Source: Staphylococcus capitis subsp. capitis
GTDB lineage: Bacteria; Bacillota; Bacilli; Staphylococcales; Staphylococcaceae
Assembly (NCBI RefSeq): GCF_040739495.1
Contig: NZ_CP145263.1
Span: forward strand, 868,001-932,000
Direction of reading: 5' to 3'
Length of the DNA stretch: 64,000 nucleotides
Positions 50,035-60,513 of the stretch are shown here, piece after piece (position 1 is the first letter of the stretch; each line of letters begins with the position of its first letter). The notes under the pieces are model-generated. The model was not told where the DNA came from and made no database searches. It was given only the letters and a program-made list of their open reading frames with translations. The translations under genes were made by a program, and so were the position numbers.

Positions 50035-51105
50035 TTGGCAGAGAGAAGAATTATTCACATTGATATGGATTATTTCTTTGCGCAGGTGGAAATGCGAGAT
50101 AATCCTCGACTTAAAGGCAAACCAGTCATAGTAGGAGGTAAAGCAAGTCATCGTGGTGTAGTATCAACTGCATCTTATGAAGCGAGAAAATATGGTGTGC
50201 ACTCAGCTATGCCAATGTCTCAAGCTCATAAACTTTGCCCAAATGGATATTACGTCACAAGTCGTTTCGGTGCTTATAGAGAGGTTTCACATCAAATTAT
50301 GGAAATCTTTCGAAGTTACACTGAAATTGTTGAACCTATGTCACTAGATGAAGCTTATTTAGATATCACACATCTTGTTCGACCAGATATGCCAGCGTCT
50401 AGAATTGCAAACTATATTCGACGTGATATTTTTGAACAAACGCAACTTACTGCTTCAGCTGGCGTATCATATAATAAATTTTTAGCTAAATTAGCAAGTG
50501 GAATGAATAAACCTAATGGCATGACTGTTATAGATTATCAAAATGTACATGAGATATTGATGAATTTAGATATAGGAGAATTTCCTGGTGTTGGGAAAGC
50601 TTCAAAGAAAGTCATGCATGATAATGGAATATTCACAGGGCAAGATTTATACGACAAAGATGAATTTGAATTAATTCGCTTATTCGGGAAAAGAGGTCGC
50701 GGTTTATATAATAAAGCTAGAGGTATCGATAATAACGAAGTGAAAGCTACTCGAGTACGCAAATCAGTAGGAACTGAGCGTACTTTTTCAACTGATGTAA
50801 ACGACGACGATGAAATTTTAAGGAAAGTATGGGAACTTTCTGGCAAAACTGCGGAAAGGTTAAATAAATTACAGAAATCCGGTAAAACAGTAACAGTCAA
50901 AATTAAAACCTTTAAATATGAAACGTTATCAAAACAAACAAGTTTAAGAGATTCTGTTCAATCAGAAAATGACATTTATAATATCGCGTATACACTTTAT
51001 AGTGATTTAAAAGATCCTGATGTACCTATTCGTCTTATAGGCGTAACAGTAGGAAATTTAGAGCAATCAAGTTATCGAAATATGACAATATATGATTTTA
51101 TATAA
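50035..51105 (+). CDS. dinB: DNA polymerase IV
   Basis: This 356-residue Y-family polymerase copies past DNA damage. [17 protein letters not shown] holds the first catalytic Asp, [11 protein letters not shown] the second pair. The finger segment [20 protein letters not shown], HhH region and little-finger domain with SVGTERTF follow. TTG 50035 is chosen because GGTGA lies just upstream and the protein then starts [14 protein letters not shown] as in other DinB proteins; the longer frame from 49954 lacks a ribosome binding site. A consensus -10 TATAAT lies at 49990-49995. No LexA-type box is visible nearby. Confidence 0.93.
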   Translation: MAERRIIHIDMDYFFAQVEMRDNPRLKGKPVIVGGKASHRGVVSTASYEARKYGVHSAMPMSQAHKLCPNGYYVTSRFGAYREVSHQIMEIFRSYTEIVEPMSLDEAYLDITHLVRPDMPASRIANYIRRDIFEQTQLTASAGVSYNKFLAKLASGMNKPNGMTVIDYQNVHEILMNLDIGEFPGVGKASKKVMHDNGIFTGQDLYDKDEFELIRLFGKRGRGLYNKARGIDNNEVKATRVRKSVGTERTFSTDVNDDDEILRKVWELSGKTAERLNKLQKSGKTVTVKIKTFKYETLSKQTSLRDSVQSENDIYNIAYTLYSDLKDPDVPIRLIGVTVGNLEQSSYRNMTIYDFI

Positions 51106-51107
51106 AA

Positions 51108-51147
51108 ATAGGCTGATGTTCACTTAGTAATAGTTAACAATCAGCCC
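51108..51147. terminator. hairpin between dinB and exonuclease gene
   Basis: GGCTGATGTT and AACAATCAGCC arms are followed leftward by TATTTTTAT, a terminator for the exonuclease gene. The rightward tail is weak. It overlaps the end of the exonuclease gene. Confidence 0.65.
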
Positions 51148-51695
51148 TTATCTTTCAGATTCTTACCGTAAATTGAAAGCATACTTGGTAAATCATCATA
51201 GTGTTTAAGTAACCTAAATGTTATCATTGCACACGCTTTTGCATCATTAAGAGCGTCATGATGACCGTGAAAATCTAATTGATAATGATTCATTAAATGT
51301 TTAAGCCCATACCGGTAAGCGTCTATTGTTCGTTTGGCTAATTGGTATGAACAGAAATAAGTCATCGATGGTGTTTCAATATTTAAGCTTTTTAAACTTT
51401 GATGTAAAACATTCATATCAAAAGCAGCATTGTGTGCGACAACTGGTAATTCATTAATGAATTGGAGCATATATGGGTAGACATATTCGAAACTTGGTGC
51501 ATCTTCCACATCCTCAGGTCTAATACCATGAACATTAATATTTGTTTCAGTAAAATAATCAAATGGGTTAACGAGCGTGTAGAATGATTCAGTAATTTGA
51601 TTATTGATGACTTTCACCATACCAACAGAACAAATACTTGTACGCTTACCATTTGCAGTTTCAAAGTCTAACGCTACAAAAGCATTATCAGCCAT
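51141..51695 (-). CDS. DnaQ-like 3'-5' exonuclease
   Basis: This 184-residue DEDDh exonuclease resembles the epsilon proofreading domain. Exo I FVALDFETANGKRTSICSVG carries the first D and E, exo II VAHNAAFDMNVL carries the second D, and exo III HHDALNDAKACAMI carries H and D. No extra domain is present. AAGGAA precedes the ATG. Substrate and partner are not evident; the convergent neighbour is dinB. Confidence 0.88.
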   Translation of the reverse strand: MADNAFVALDFETANGKRTSICSVGMVKVINNQITESFYTLVNPFDYFTETNINVHGIRPEDVEDAPSFEYVYPYMLQFINELPVVAHNAAFDMNVLHQSLKSLNIETPSMTYFCSYQLAKRTIDAYRYGLKHLMNHYQLDFHGHHDALNDAKACAMITFRLLKHYDDLPSMLSIYGKNLKDKG

Positions 51696-51880
51696 TAATA
51701 TTTTCCTTCCTGTATCATTTTTAATTACTTTAAATTCTTTAATTATATATTTTATAACACTTCTTATTATATGCCTAGTAAAGAGTTTGCAACTTGCTTT
51801 ACTTTATAAGATTAAATGTAAAATTTAAGTTAGAAATTGCCGATTTACGGGTGATTTATTAAAAGTCTGTATATAAAAAT

Positions 51881-51921
51881 AAGTCCAATCATGCATTTTA
51901 ATTCATAACATGATTGGACTT
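51881..51921 (-). terminator. terminator of ftnA
   Basis: Perfect 13-base arms AAGTCCAATCATG (51881-51893) and CATGATTGGACTT (51909-51921) are followed leftward by ATTTTTAT. It lies 75 bases past the ftnA stop, inside the 300-base gap to the exonuclease gene; the rest of that gap holds the exonuclease promoter region and no gene. Confidence 0.75.
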
Positions 51922-51995
51922 TAATGATGAGTTAAATGACTAAGCTTTATATCAAAAACACAATATCTTAATAAAATAAAGACATGATTTAAGTT

Positions 51996-52496
51996 CTATT
52001 CTTCGTCAAATGAGCGATTAGCAAGTTCTTTCTCATATAAGTATAATGTATTGCAATCATCACCAATACGAGTTAAATAATCAATGTGAGTTTCGAATGT
52101 TGATTCTTCTTCAACTTGTTCATCTAAGAACCAATTTAAGAATGAAATAGTAGCATAATCTTTATCTTTATGCGCTAATTCAGATAAGTTATAGAAACGT
52201 TTAGTAACATCTCTTTCTTGATCTAAACCGTCTTTGAATGTCTCTAAAATAGAAGAAAATTCTACTTTAGGAGCTTTTATTGTATCAAAAACTGCATGTT
52301 CACCACGGTCGTTAATATAATCATAGATTTTTTTACCGTGGAATCGTTCTTCTTTAGCTTGTTCAATGTAGAAGTTAGCGAAACCTTCATAAGATTCTTT
52401 ATCACAATAAGCTGCCATAGCCATATAAGCATGAGCAGAGAAATATTCGTGGTTCATTTGTTCATTTAATGCTTCAAGTAATTCTTTACTTAACAT
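51996..52496 (-). CDS. ftnA: ferritin
   Basis: This 166-residue bacterial ferritin stores iron in a 24-subunit shell. [27 protein letters not shown] gives the first helix with ferroxidase Glu residues; [19 protein letters not shown] carries EExx[15 protein letters not shown] is the third helix. ATG 52496 with AAGAGGTG upstream is chosen over ATG 52505. Two PerR-type boxes lie upstream, fitting PerR control known for S. aureus ftnA. Confidence 0.95.
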   Translation of the reverse strand: MLSKELLEALNEQMNHEYFSAHAYMAMAAYCDKESYEGFANFYIEQAKEERFHGKKIYDYINDRGEHAVFDTIKAPKVEFSSILETFKDGLDQERDVTKRFYNLSELAHKDKDYATISFLNWFLDEQVEEESTFETHIDYLTRIGDDCNTLYLYEKELANRSFDEE

Positions 52497-52541
52497 CTCA
52501 TTCACCTCTTATAAAAATTGAATTAATTAATTACATATATG

Positions 52542-52570
52542 AGTATAACAAACCTTTTCTCAATAGTAAA
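52542..52570 (-). promoter_or_regulatory. ftnA promoter
   Basis: On the minus strand TTTACT (52565-52570) and TATACT (52542-52547) are separated by 17 bases. A PerR-type box lies directly upstream of the -35 element. Confidence 0.6.
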
Positions 52571-52585
52571 TAATAATTATTCTAA
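52571..52585 (-). promoter_or_regulatory. PerR-type operator next to the ftnA -35 element
   Basis: On the minus strand TTAGAATAATTATTA matches the PerR consensus TTATAATNATTATAA at 12 of 14 defined positions. It is adjacent to the ftnA -35, so a bound repressor would hinder RNA polymerase. Confidence 0.65.
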
Positions 52586-52613
52586 TCTAGAGATAACCAT
52601 TCTCATTTACAGA

Positions 52614-52628
52614 TTATAATAATTTTAA
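52614..52628. promoter_or_regulatory. second PerR-type operator between ftnA and murT
   Basis: TTATAATAATTTTAA matches the PerR consensus at 13 of 14 defined positions. It lies inside a larger inverted repeat (ACAGATTA...TAATCTGT). It is 118 bases from ftnA and about 95 bases from murT, so it could affect either gene. Confidence 0.6.
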
Positions 52629-52723
52629 TCTGTAGCGAGGATATTCTTTTCGAATTGAGAATCTTTTTTGTTATACCCTTTACATGTTATAATTATGCGA
52701 GTGGAATTATGAGGAGGAAACGC

Positions 52724-54037
52724 ATGAGACAATGGACTGCAACTCACATGGCTAAGTTAGCTCGTAAGGCAAGTAGAGCTGTTGGTAAAAAGGGAACAGA
52801 CTTGCCAGGGCAAATTGCAAGACGTGTGGATCAAAATATATTAAGAAAATTGTCTGAACAAGTAGATGATATTGTATTTATTAGTGGTACAAATGGTAAG
52901 ACAACAACATCTAACTTAATAGGGCATACTTTAAAAGAAAATCAAATTAAAATTATTCATAATAATGAAGGTGCAAATATGGCTGCAGGAATTACTTCTG
53001 CATTCATTATGCAAATCTCAAAAGAGACTAAAATTGCTATCATCGAGATTGATGAAGGCTCCATCCCTCGAGTTCTTAAAGAGGTTACACCATCAATGAT
53101 GGTATTTACCAACTTTTTCAGAGATCAAATGGATAGATTTGGTGAAATAGATATTATGGTAAATAATATTGCTAAATCAATTAGTAATAAAGGGATTAAG
53201 CTATTATTAAACGCTGATGATCCATTCGTAAGTCGTTTGAAAATTGCAAGTGATTCTCTTGTGTATTATGGTATGAAAGCACATGCACATGAATTTGAAC
53301 AAAGTACCATGAATGAAAGTAAATATTGTCCAAACTGTGGTCGATTATTACAGTATGATTATATTCATTACAATCAAATTGGTCATTATCATTGTGAATG
53401 TGGATTTAAACGTGAAGAACCTACATACGAAGTTTCAAATTTTGAAGTTTCACCATTTATTAATATGACGATTAATGATTTTACTTTTAATATGAAAATT
53501 GCAGGAGATTTCAATGCATTTAACGCATTAGCAGCATATTCAGTATTAAGAGAATTGGGACTTAATGATGAATCAATTCAAAAAGGTTTTGAAACATATA
53601 CTTCTGATAATGGACGTATGCAATATTTTTCAAAAGGGAACAAAGAAGCAATGATAAATCTTGCAAAGAACCCTGCAGGAATGAATGCTAGCTTATCAGT
53701 TGGTGAACAGCTAGAAGGTAAAAAAGTTTATGTTATTAGCTTGAACGACAATGCTGCGGATGGCCGTGATACATCATGGATTTATGATGCAGACTTTGAA
53801 AAGTTAAGCAATCAAGATATTGAAGCTATCATTGTTACTGGCACACGTGCTGAAGAACTCCAATTGCGATTGAAACTTGCTGAAGTGGATGTTCCTATTA
53901 TTGTCGAAAATGACATCTACAAAGCTACGGCTAAAACAATGGATTATACATCATTTACGGTAGCTATTCCTAACTATACTTCTTTAGCGCCGATGTTAGA
54001 GCAATTAAATCGCTCATTTGAAGGAGGTCAGTCGTAA
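52724..54037 (+). CDS. murT: lipid II isoglutaminyl synthase subunit MurT
   Basis: This 437-residue Mur-ligase-like subunit acts with GatD to amidate the D-glutamate of lipid II to D-isoglutamine. SGTNGKTTTSNLIGH is the ATP loop, the central domain follows, and a four-Cys zinc ribbon (YCPNCGRLLQ...HCECGF) is inserted as in staphylococcal MurT. GAGGAGG lies before ATG 52724; a longer upstream frame from 52655 has no site. The stop is followed directly by the gatD ATG. Confidence 0.95.
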   Translation: MRQWTATHMAKLARKASRAVGKKGTDLPGQIARRVDQNILRKLSEQVDDIVFISGTNGKTTTSNLIGHTLKENQIKIIHNNEGANMAAGITSAFIMQISKETKIAIIEIDEGSIPRVLKEVTPSMMVFTNFFRDQMDRFGEIDIMVNNIAKSISNKGIKLLLNADDPFVSRLKIASDSLVYYGMKAHAHEFEQSTMNESKYCPNCGRLLQYDYIHYNQIGHYHCECGFKREEPTYEVSNFEVSPFINMTINDFTFNMKIAGDFNAFNALAAYSVLRELGLNDESIQKGFETYTSDNGRMQYFSKGNKEAMINLAKNPAGMNASLSVGEQLEGKKVYVISLNDNAADGRDTSWIYDADFEKLSNQDIEAIIVTGTRAEELQLRLKLAEVDVPIIVENDIYKATAKTMDYTSFTVAIPNYTSLAPMLEQLNRSFEGGQS

Positions 54038-54763
54038 ATGAATGAATTAACGGTATATCATTTTATGTCTGATAAATTAAATTTATACAGTGACATTGGT
54101 AATATCATTGCATTAAAACAACGTGCTAAAAAGAGAAATATCAAACTTAATGTTAAAGAAATTAATGAAACAGACGGTGTAACATTCGACAATTGTGATA
54201 TCTTCTTCATTGGTGGGGGGAGTGATAGAGAACAAGCTCTAGCTACTAAAGAACTAAGTAAAATTAAGAGTTCACTTAAAGAAGCAATTGAAGATGGAAT
54301 GCCTGGTCTTACAATTTGTGGTGGTTACCAATTCTTAGGTACGAAGTATATCACCCCAGATGGTACTGAACTTGAAGGATTAGGGGTGCTTGATTTTTAT
54401 ACCGAGTCTCGAACTGATCGTTTAACAGGTGATATCGTGATAGAAAGTGATACATTTGGAACCATCGTTGGTTTTGAAAATCATGGCGGTAGAACATATC
54501 ATAACTTTGGTACACTTGGAAATGTTACACACGGTTATGGTAATAATGATACAGATCTAAAAGAGGGAATCCATTATAAAAATCTATTAGGTTCTTATTT
54601 ACATGGTCCTATATTACCTAAAAACCATGAAATGACAGATTATTTACTTGAGAAGGCTTGTGAACGAAAAGGCATACCATTTGAACCAAAAGAATTAGAC
54701 AATACTGAAGAAGAAGCAGCTAAACAAGTATTAATCAATCGCGCTAAAAATAGTAAGAATTAA
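54038..54763 (+). CDS. gatD: lipid II isoglutaminyl synthase glutaminase GatD
   Basis: This 241-residue class I glutaminase supplies ammonia to MurT. The nucleophile C94 is in [11 protein letters not shown] and the catalytic H189 is in [12 protein letters not shown], at the same numbers reported for S. aureus GatD as I recall. The gene begins the base after the murT stop, with AAGGAGG inside murT. Amidation by this pair is needed for normal cross-linking and antibiotic resistance. Confidence 0.95.
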   Translation: MNELTVYHFMSDKLNLYSDIGNIIALKQRAKKRNIKLNVKEINETDGVTFDNCDIFFIGGGSDREQALATKELSKIKSSLKEAIEDGMPGLTICGGYQFLGTKYITPDGTELEGLGVLDFYTESRTDRLTGDIVIESDTFGTIVGFENHGGRTYHNFGTLGNVTHGYGNNDTDLKEGIHYKNLLGSYLHGPILPKNHEMTDYLLEKACERKGIPFEPKELDNTEEEAAKQVLINRAKNSKN

Positions 54764-54782
54764 ATAATTCTAATTATATTTT

Positions 54783-54831
54783 AGAGAGTTAGATTGATGG
54801 CTAAAACAGCCATTATCTAGCTCTTTTTTTA
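54783..54831 (+). terminator. terminator of murT-gatD
   Basis: AGAG...TAGAT..ATGGCT pairs with AGCCAT.ATCTA.CTCT, followed by TTTTTTT. Confidence 0.85.
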
Positions 54832-54994
54832 TAATACACACTTAGGGTGCTTAAACGTCTGTTATGTATTATTTTAGGACAGTAAAGTGCTAGAAATATA
54901 AAGATAAGAAAAATAAGTTTGATATCATCCTCTAGTTGATATACTTAGCGTGTACGGGAGAACTTTATTTTATACAAATTATAGGAGTGAGAAA

Positions 54995-55537
54995 ATGAAA
55001 GGTTTAAAAATGATGGGTTTAACTCTTGCAGCATCATCGATTGCTTTTTCACTTTCGCAAGTCGCACACGCTGAACAAATGGTTAATGGGGACAATCAAG
55101 TATCGAGTTATAATCATCAATCGACACTAGCTCAAGATGGGTACGTACATAATGGAAATGCAGGACAAAATGCTTCATATCTTACAGATAAAAGTTTTGT
55201 TGATGCTTTGGATAATGGGCAATTGAATTTTAATGGATATAAAATTGAACAAGATAATGAAGATAATATTGAATACAAGCACGTATATGATCAAGAAGTT
55301 AGAACTACAGGTGATGATACGGCTACAAGTATTCGATTTAAAGTTACAGATCAATCATTGTCTTTAGATCAAATGAAAGATGCTTATTCAAATGATAAAT
55401 TAAATCATTTACCACATACAGGTACAGATTCTAATGATGGTGTATATATCTATCATGGTGATAAAATCAAATTACAATTTAAAGTAGACAATGGTTACGT
55501 TACATCAGTAACAATAGGCCAAGGTGAAACAGAATAA
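54995..55537 (+). CDS. IsaB-like secreted protein
   Basis: This 180-residue protein has a Sec signal peptide (KMMGLTLAASSIAFSLSQVAHA, cleavage near AHA-EQ). The mature part resembles staphylococcal IsaB: YVHNGNAGQNASYLTDKSFVDAL, LNFNGYKIE and VDNGYVTSVTIG match the IsaB pattern. IsaB is an immunodominant secreted nucleic-acid-binding protein in S. aureus. GGAGTGA precedes ATG 54995. An internal LPHTG occurs without a following hydrophobic tail, so it is not a sorting signal. Binding function is inferred. Confidence 0.7.
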   Translation: MKGLKMMGLTLAASSIAFSLSQVAHAEQMVNGDNQVSSYNHQSTLAQDGYVHNGNAGQNASYLTDKSFVDALDNGQLNFNGYKIEQDNEDNIEYKHVYDQEVRTTGDDTATSIRFKVTDQSLSLDQMKDAYSNDKLNHLPHTGTDSNDGVYIYHGDKIKLQFKVDNGYVTSVTIGQGETE

Positions 55538-55560
55538 ATTTAAAGTATTGAATAAAAGAT

Positions 55561-55610
55561 ACCTCAGAAAGGTCACGGGTAAGTCATCTTTCTGAGGTGT
55601 TTATTGTTTA
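55561..55610. terminator. terminator after IsaB-like gene
   Basis: Perfect 11-base arms ACCTCAGAAAG (55561-55571) and CTTTCTGAGGT (55588-55598) are followed by GTTTATTGTTT. It lies between convergent genes and may serve both. Confidence 0.7.
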
Positions 55611-55619
55611 ATATATCAA

Positions 55620-56609
55620 TTATTTAGCATAACGAGAGTCTAATATTTTATAAATCAACAGTATTTCATAAATAAGGTGACTCTTCATTTGGTTTTGATC
55701 AAATTCTTCTAAGCGCTTCACTGAGGTCTTTAACGTCGAAGCTGATTTTTTGTGTCGCTTGAAGCTTCCATGACTTATAATTTCACTAATACTATTACTA
55801 ATATTTATGATCGCCATCTTTTCTTCAGGTGCGAAAGCGATGTGGGTATTTTTAGGTAGATAGATGATATTAGACAGGTGAGAGATAAATAAACGATTAT
55901 TGTATGCGCGATTGGTTATTTTATTTAATAATTTCCAATCATCTTCTTTATTTTTATGATAATGAAGTTCGTCTCTCTGATAACTTGTTAAAGTTTCAAT
56001 CTTTTGAGCAATAATATTTAATTTCGAAAGTTGTCTATTACTTTTCTCAGAACTAAACTTGCCTAATAGTAATTCTTGGCAACGATTGTAAAACAAATCG
56101 TACATTTTTTTCTCAGATATTGAAAGCTGGTCTTCTAGTTGTTGATAATATTTAGGAGGCAGAATGATAAAGTTAACTAATCCTGCTGTGACGAGTCCAA
56201 TTAGAGCAGTTAATAATCTTGAAAAAAAGTTAAATAAATACGCTTCGTGAATACCAGGAATCATTGCTACGGAAGTAAGTACTGCAACGGTGGTACCAAC
56301 TTGTAAATTGAATTTCGTACAAACTAAAATCGTAAACGTTGCAGCAAGTGCGTAACTTAATGGCGATTGATCACCAAAAATATATGTAAATACTACAGCA
56401 AACAAAGCTCCTATAACTGTCGCAGGTAAACGTTTATAACCTTTCTTAATTGATGCCTTAGCAGTAGGTTCAATAGTTACAATTGCTGTTAAAATAGCAA
56501 ATATTGGAGTGAGATGAAGTAACATACAAAACAATGATGTTAAAAAAGTTGCAAGTCCCGTTTTAAGCGTTCGAGCTCCAATTATATGTCTATACCATTT
56601 TACGTTCAT
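55620..56609 (-). CDS. aromatic acid exporter family (DUF939/FUSC-like) membrane protein
   Basis: This 329-residue protein has an N-terminal membrane half (about residues 15-150) with six hydrophobic segments and a soluble helical C-terminal half. The [16 protein letters not shown] start and [32 protein letters not shown] are typical of this FUSC-like family. Family members are annotated as aromatic acid exporters, mostly by homology. AAGGGG precedes the ATG. It is divergent from map. Confidence 0.85.
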   Translation of the reverse strand: MNVKWYRHIIGARTLKTGLATFLTSLFCMLLHLTPIFAILTAIVTIEPTAKASIKKGYKRLPATVIGALFAVVFTYIFGDQSPLSYALAATFTILVCTKFNLQVGTTVAVLTSVAMIPGIHEAYLFNFFSRLLTALIGLVTAGLVNFIILPPKYYQQLEDQLSISEKKMYDLFYNRCQELLLGKFSSEKSNRQLSKLNIIAQKIETLTSYQRDELHYHKNKEDDWKLLNKITNRAYNNRLFISHLSNIIYLPKNTHIAFAPEEKMAIINISNSISEIISHGSFKRHKKSASTLKTSVKRLEEFDQNQMKSHLIYEILLIYKILDSRYAK

Positions 56610-56762
56610 AGCTATCTGACCCCTTAGTAGGAAGAAGGAATTCGAAAAGGGTAAACTTTATACAAATTCTCTTTCTCTAAAAATATTTCAAATAAATCTA
56701 ATTATGTATCTATTCAAGTTTAGTATATCAAAAAAAATTTGCTATAATAAGATGAAATATAA

Positions 56763-57539
<777 letters not shown>

Positions 57540-57590
57540 GAATTTAAATTACATTTAATATCTTGCGGAGAGTTCTTTACAACTCGTCGG

Positions 57591-57655
57591 ACTAAAGTAT
57601 GAATTCAATATGGTTCCGGAGCCTATTACGTTAGGTTTCGGAATTGTTTTATACT
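57591..57655 (+). promoter_or_regulatory. vra operon control region with VraR-like motif and map hairpin
   Basis: ACTAAAGT at 57591-57598 fits the ACT-Nx-AGT pattern reported for VraR binding. A hairpin (57612-57625 with 57631-57645) followed by GTTTT may end map. A -10-like TATACT lies at 57650-57655, 29 bases before vraU. VraR autoregulates its own operon in S. aureus; the site itself is a candidate. Confidence 0.45.
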
Positions 57656-57683
57656 TAGGTTTAATTAATGACGAGGTGGTAGT

Positions 57684-58070
57684 ATGAATTATATGGATTT
57701 ATATTTACAACAATTTCTCAAATCAACAATTAAAAATAGTATTGATGAATACAAAATGATACTGGATAAAAAATTAAAAAGTATCGAGAGTTATATCAAT
57801 TATTTAAGTGAGAAAAGAGTTCAATTAAAGAAGTTAATTGACAGTCTCACCCTCTCATTGGAAAATAAATATATCGATATCGTCAATAATCATGACATTT
57901 ATTGTGCAGAGGAAATTCATGATGTAGAAATTGAAAAAATTAAAACAAAGTTAGATGATATTGAAGCTTATTATGCAAGAATTGAAGCAGATTTACATTT
58001 ACAATCTAAAGAGAAAATCACTACAGAAAATGAGTGTAACTTAATTTATCATATGAGTGCTGTAGCATAG
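57684..58070 (+). CDS. vraU: VraU-like first gene of the vra operon
   Basis: This 128-residue protein has no signal or membrane segment. It is rich in charged helical sequence (about residues 15-110), likely a coiled coil: KNSIDEYKMILDKKLKSIESY and VEIEKIKTKLDDIEAYYARI. It is in the position and size class of S. aureus vraU (orf1), whose function is not known. GAGGTGG precedes the ATG, and vraT begins 14 bases after its stop. Confidence 0.82.
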   Translation: MNYMDLYLQQFLKSTIKNSIDEYKMILDKKLKSIESYINYLSEKRVQLKKLIDSLTLSLENKYIDIVNNHDIYCAEEIHDVEIEKIKTKLDDIEAYYARIEADLHLQSKEKITTENECNLIYHMSAVA

Positions 58071-58084
58071 AAAGGTGGCGAAAC

Positions 58085-58786
58085 ATGACACACAAATATA
58101 TATCAACTGAAATGTTGATAATTTTTACAGCTTTAATGATTATCGCCAATTTTTATTATATATTTTTTGAAAAAATTGGCTTTCTTCTCGTCTTATTATT
58201 AGGATGTGTGCTCGTGTATGTAGGATATGTCTATTTTCATAAAGTAAGAGGTTTGTTGTCCTTCTGGATAGGGACATTGCTTATTGCGTTTACTCTATTG
58301 TCTAATAAGTACACAATTATTATTCTTTTTATTTTCTTAGTGGTACTTATCATTCGTTACTTAATTTATAAATTTAAGCCGTTAAAAGTTATTGCAACTG
58401 ATGAAGAGGTAACGTCACCTATATTTATTAAACAAAAGTGGTTCGGGGAACAACGTACACCAGTTTATGTTTATAAGTGGGAAGATGTACAGATTCAACA
58501 TGGCATCGGTGATATTCATATTGATATGACAAAAGCAGCTAATATTAAAGAAACGAATACGATTGTAGTACGTCATATTCTTGGCAAGGTCCAAGTGATT
58601 GTTCCACTAAACTATAATATTAATCTACATGCGGCTGCATTCTATGGTACTGCTTATTTAGAACAACAATCATACAAAATTGAAAATAACCATATTCAAG
58701 TTGAAGAAAAAACTAAAGAAGACAACTATACTGTCAATGTTTACGTTTCAACGTTCATAGGAGACGTTGAGGTGATTTATAGATGA
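58085..58786 (+). CDS. vraT: cell-wall stress sensor co-factor VraT (LiaF-like)
   Basis: This 233-residue membrane protein has four N-terminal hydrophobic segments followed by a cytoplasmic LiaF-type domain, with [33 protein letters not shown] as its core. VraT (YvqF) works with VraS and VraR in S. aureus to sense cell-wall damage. AAAGGTGG precedes the ATG, and the gene overlaps vraS by four bases. Confidence 0.93.
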   Translation: MTHKYISTEMLIIFTALMIIANFYYIFFEKIGFLLVLLLGCVLVYVGYVYFHKVRGLLSFWIGTLLIAFTLLSNKYTIIILFIFLVVLIIRYLIYKFKPLKVIATDEEVTSPIFIKQKWFGEQRTPVYVYKWEDVQIQHGIGDIHIDMTKAANIKETNTIVVRHILGKVQVIVPLNYNINLHAAAFYGTAYLEQQSYKIENNHIQVEEKTKEDNYTVNVYVSTFIGDVEVIYR

Positions 58787-59829
58787 ATCACTACTTGAGA
58801 GCAATTGGTTCAATGCTAATACTTGTATATAGCATGCTAACTGCTTTTTTATTCATTGATAAGGTGTTCGTCAATATTATTTATTTTCAAGGGATGTTTT
58901 ACACCCAAATTTTTGGAATACCAGTATTTTTATTCCTAAATATATTAATCATCTTACTATGTATTATCGTTGGCTCTGTGTTAGCGTATAAAATCAATCA
59001 ACAAAATGATTGGCTTAAGTCACAAATTGAAAGGTCTATTGAAGGTGAAACAGTAGGCATAAATGATCAAAACCTAGAGTTATACAGTGAAACGTTAGAA
59101 ATTTACCATACTTTAGTTCCTTTAAATCAAGAATTACACCGATTGAGAATGAAAACGCAGAATATGACCAATGAAAATTATAATATGAATGATGTAAAAG
59201 TGAAGAAAATTATTGAAGACGAACGTCAACGTTTAGCAAGAGAACTACATGACTCAGTTAGTCAGCAACTATTTGCAGCAAGTATGATGTTGTCAGCGAT
59301 TAAAGAGTCAAAATTAGAACCACCTTTAGACCAACAAATACCTGTACTAGAGAAGATGGTTCAAGACTCTCAGCTCGAAATGAGAGCATTATTATTACAT
59401 CTAAGACCTATTGGTTTGAAAGACAAATCATTAGGAGAGGGTATTAAAGATTTAGTCATTGATCTTCAAAAGAAAGTCCCTATGAAAGTTGTTCATGAAA
59501 TTCAAGATTTCAAAGTACCAAAAGGGATAGAAGATCATCTGTTTAGAATCACTCAAGAGGCTATTTCTAATACATTACGACACTCTAATGGTTCTAAGGT
59601 AACAGTTGAATTATTTAATAAAGAAGATTATTTACTACTTAGAATTCAAGATAATGGTAAAGGTTTTAATGTAGATGAAAAATTTGAACAGAGTTATGGA
59701 TTAAAAAATATGAGAGAACGTGCTTTAGAGATTGGTGCCACATTCCATATCGTATCGTTACCGGATTCAGGTACGAGAATAGAAGTTAAAGCACCATTGA
59801 ATAAGGAGGATGAATCAAATGGCGATTAA
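58783..59829 (+). CDS. vraS: cell-wall stress sensor histidine kinase VraS
   Basis: This 348-residue kinase has two N-terminal membrane segments with a very short outside loop (intramembrane-sensing type), a helical linker and a NarL-type kinase core. The phosphoacceptor H156 is in [14 protein letters not shown], matching the S. aureus position I recall. The N box [13 protein letters not shown] and G boxes IQDNGKGF and [10 protein letters not shown] form the ATP-binding domain. ATG overlaps the vraT stop. Confidence 0.96.
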   Translation: MNHYLRAIGSMLILVYSMLTAFLFIDKVFVNIIYFQGMFYTQIFGIPVFLFLNILIILLCIIVGSVLAYKINQQNDWLKSQIERSIEGETVGINDQNLELYSETLEIYHTLVPLNQELHRLRMKTQNMTNENYNMNDVKVKKIIEDERQRLARELHDSVSQQLFAASMMLSAIKESKLEPPLDQQIPVLEKMVQDSQLEMRALLLHLRPIGLKDKSLGEGIKDLVIDLQKKVPMKVVHEIQDFKVPKGIEDHLFRITQEAISNTLRHSNGSKVTVELFNKEDYLLLRIQDNGKGFNVDEKFEQSYGLKNMRERALEIGATFHIVSLPDSGTRIEVKAPLNKEDESNGD

Positions 59830-60448
59830 AGTATTGTTTGTTGATGACCATGAAATGGTTAGAATTGGTATTTCAAGCTATCTATCTACACAACAGGATA
59901 TTGAAGTAGTTGGAGAAGGTGCTTCAGGTAAAGAAGCTATCGAAAAAGCCCATGAGTTGAAACCAGATTTAATTTTAATGGATTTACTTATGGATGATAT
60001 GGATGGTGTAGAAGCTACTACTGAAATTAAAAAGGATTTACCTCACATAAGAGTAGTAATGTTAACAAGCTTTATCGAGGATAAAGAAGTTTATCGAGCA
60101 TTAGATGCTGGGGTAGATAGTTATATCTTAAAAACGACTAGCGCGAGTGACATTGCTGACGCGGTACGTAAAACAGATCAAGGGGAATCTGTTTTTGAAC
60201 CAGAAGTACTTGTAAAAATGAGAAACCGCATGAAAAAACGTGCTGAGTTATATGAAATGCTTACAGAGCGTGAAATGGAAATTTTATTATTAATTGCCAA
60301 AGGTTACTCTAACCAAGAAATTGCTAGCGCCTCTCATATCACTATTAAAACTGTTAAAACACACGTAAGTAATATATTGAGTAAGTTAGAAGTTCAAGAT
60401 AGAACTCAAGCTGTTATTTATGCTTTCCAACATAATTTGATTCAATAA
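59819..60448 (+). CDS. vraR: cell-wall stress response regulator VraR
   Basis: This 209-residue NarL/FixJ-type regulator receives phosphate from VraS at D55 (in [13 protein letters not shown]). It drives the peptidoglycan-synthesis stimulon. The receiver ends near residue 125; the LuxR-type helix-turn-helix is in [20 protein letters not shown] and [18 protein letters not shown] 59819 follows AAGGAGG with good spacing; ATG 59810 is too close. The gene overlaps vraS by 11 bases. Confidence 0.97.
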   Translation: MAIKVLFVDDHEMVRIGISSYLSTQQDIEVVGEGASGKEAIEKAHELKPDLILMDLLMDDMDGVEATTEIKKDLPHIRVVMLTSFIEDKEVYRALDAGVDSYILKTTSASDIADAVRKTDQGESVFEPEVLVKMRNRMKKRAELYEMLTEREMEILLLIAKGYSNQEIASASHITIKTVKTHVSNILSKLEVQDRTQAVIYAFQHNLIQ

Positions 60449-60458
60449 CTAATAATGA

Positions 60459-60504
60459 AAAAGGCGAAAGTCACTTAGATAATTGTGACTTTCGCCTTTT
60501 TTTT
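60459..60504. terminator. bidirectional terminator between vraR and YihY gene
   Basis: Perfect 16-base arms (60459-60474 and 60485-60500, AAAAGGCGAAAGTCAC and complement) are followed by TTTT. It can stop both convergent transcripts. Confidence 0.9.
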
Positions 60505-60513
60505 AAAAGTTAT

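Noticed and set aside
55430..55444. LPHTG sequence in the IsaB-like secreted protein as a cell-wall sorting signal
   Set aside because: It lies well inside the protein and is not followed by a hydrophobic segment and basic tail, so it cannot act as a sortase signal.
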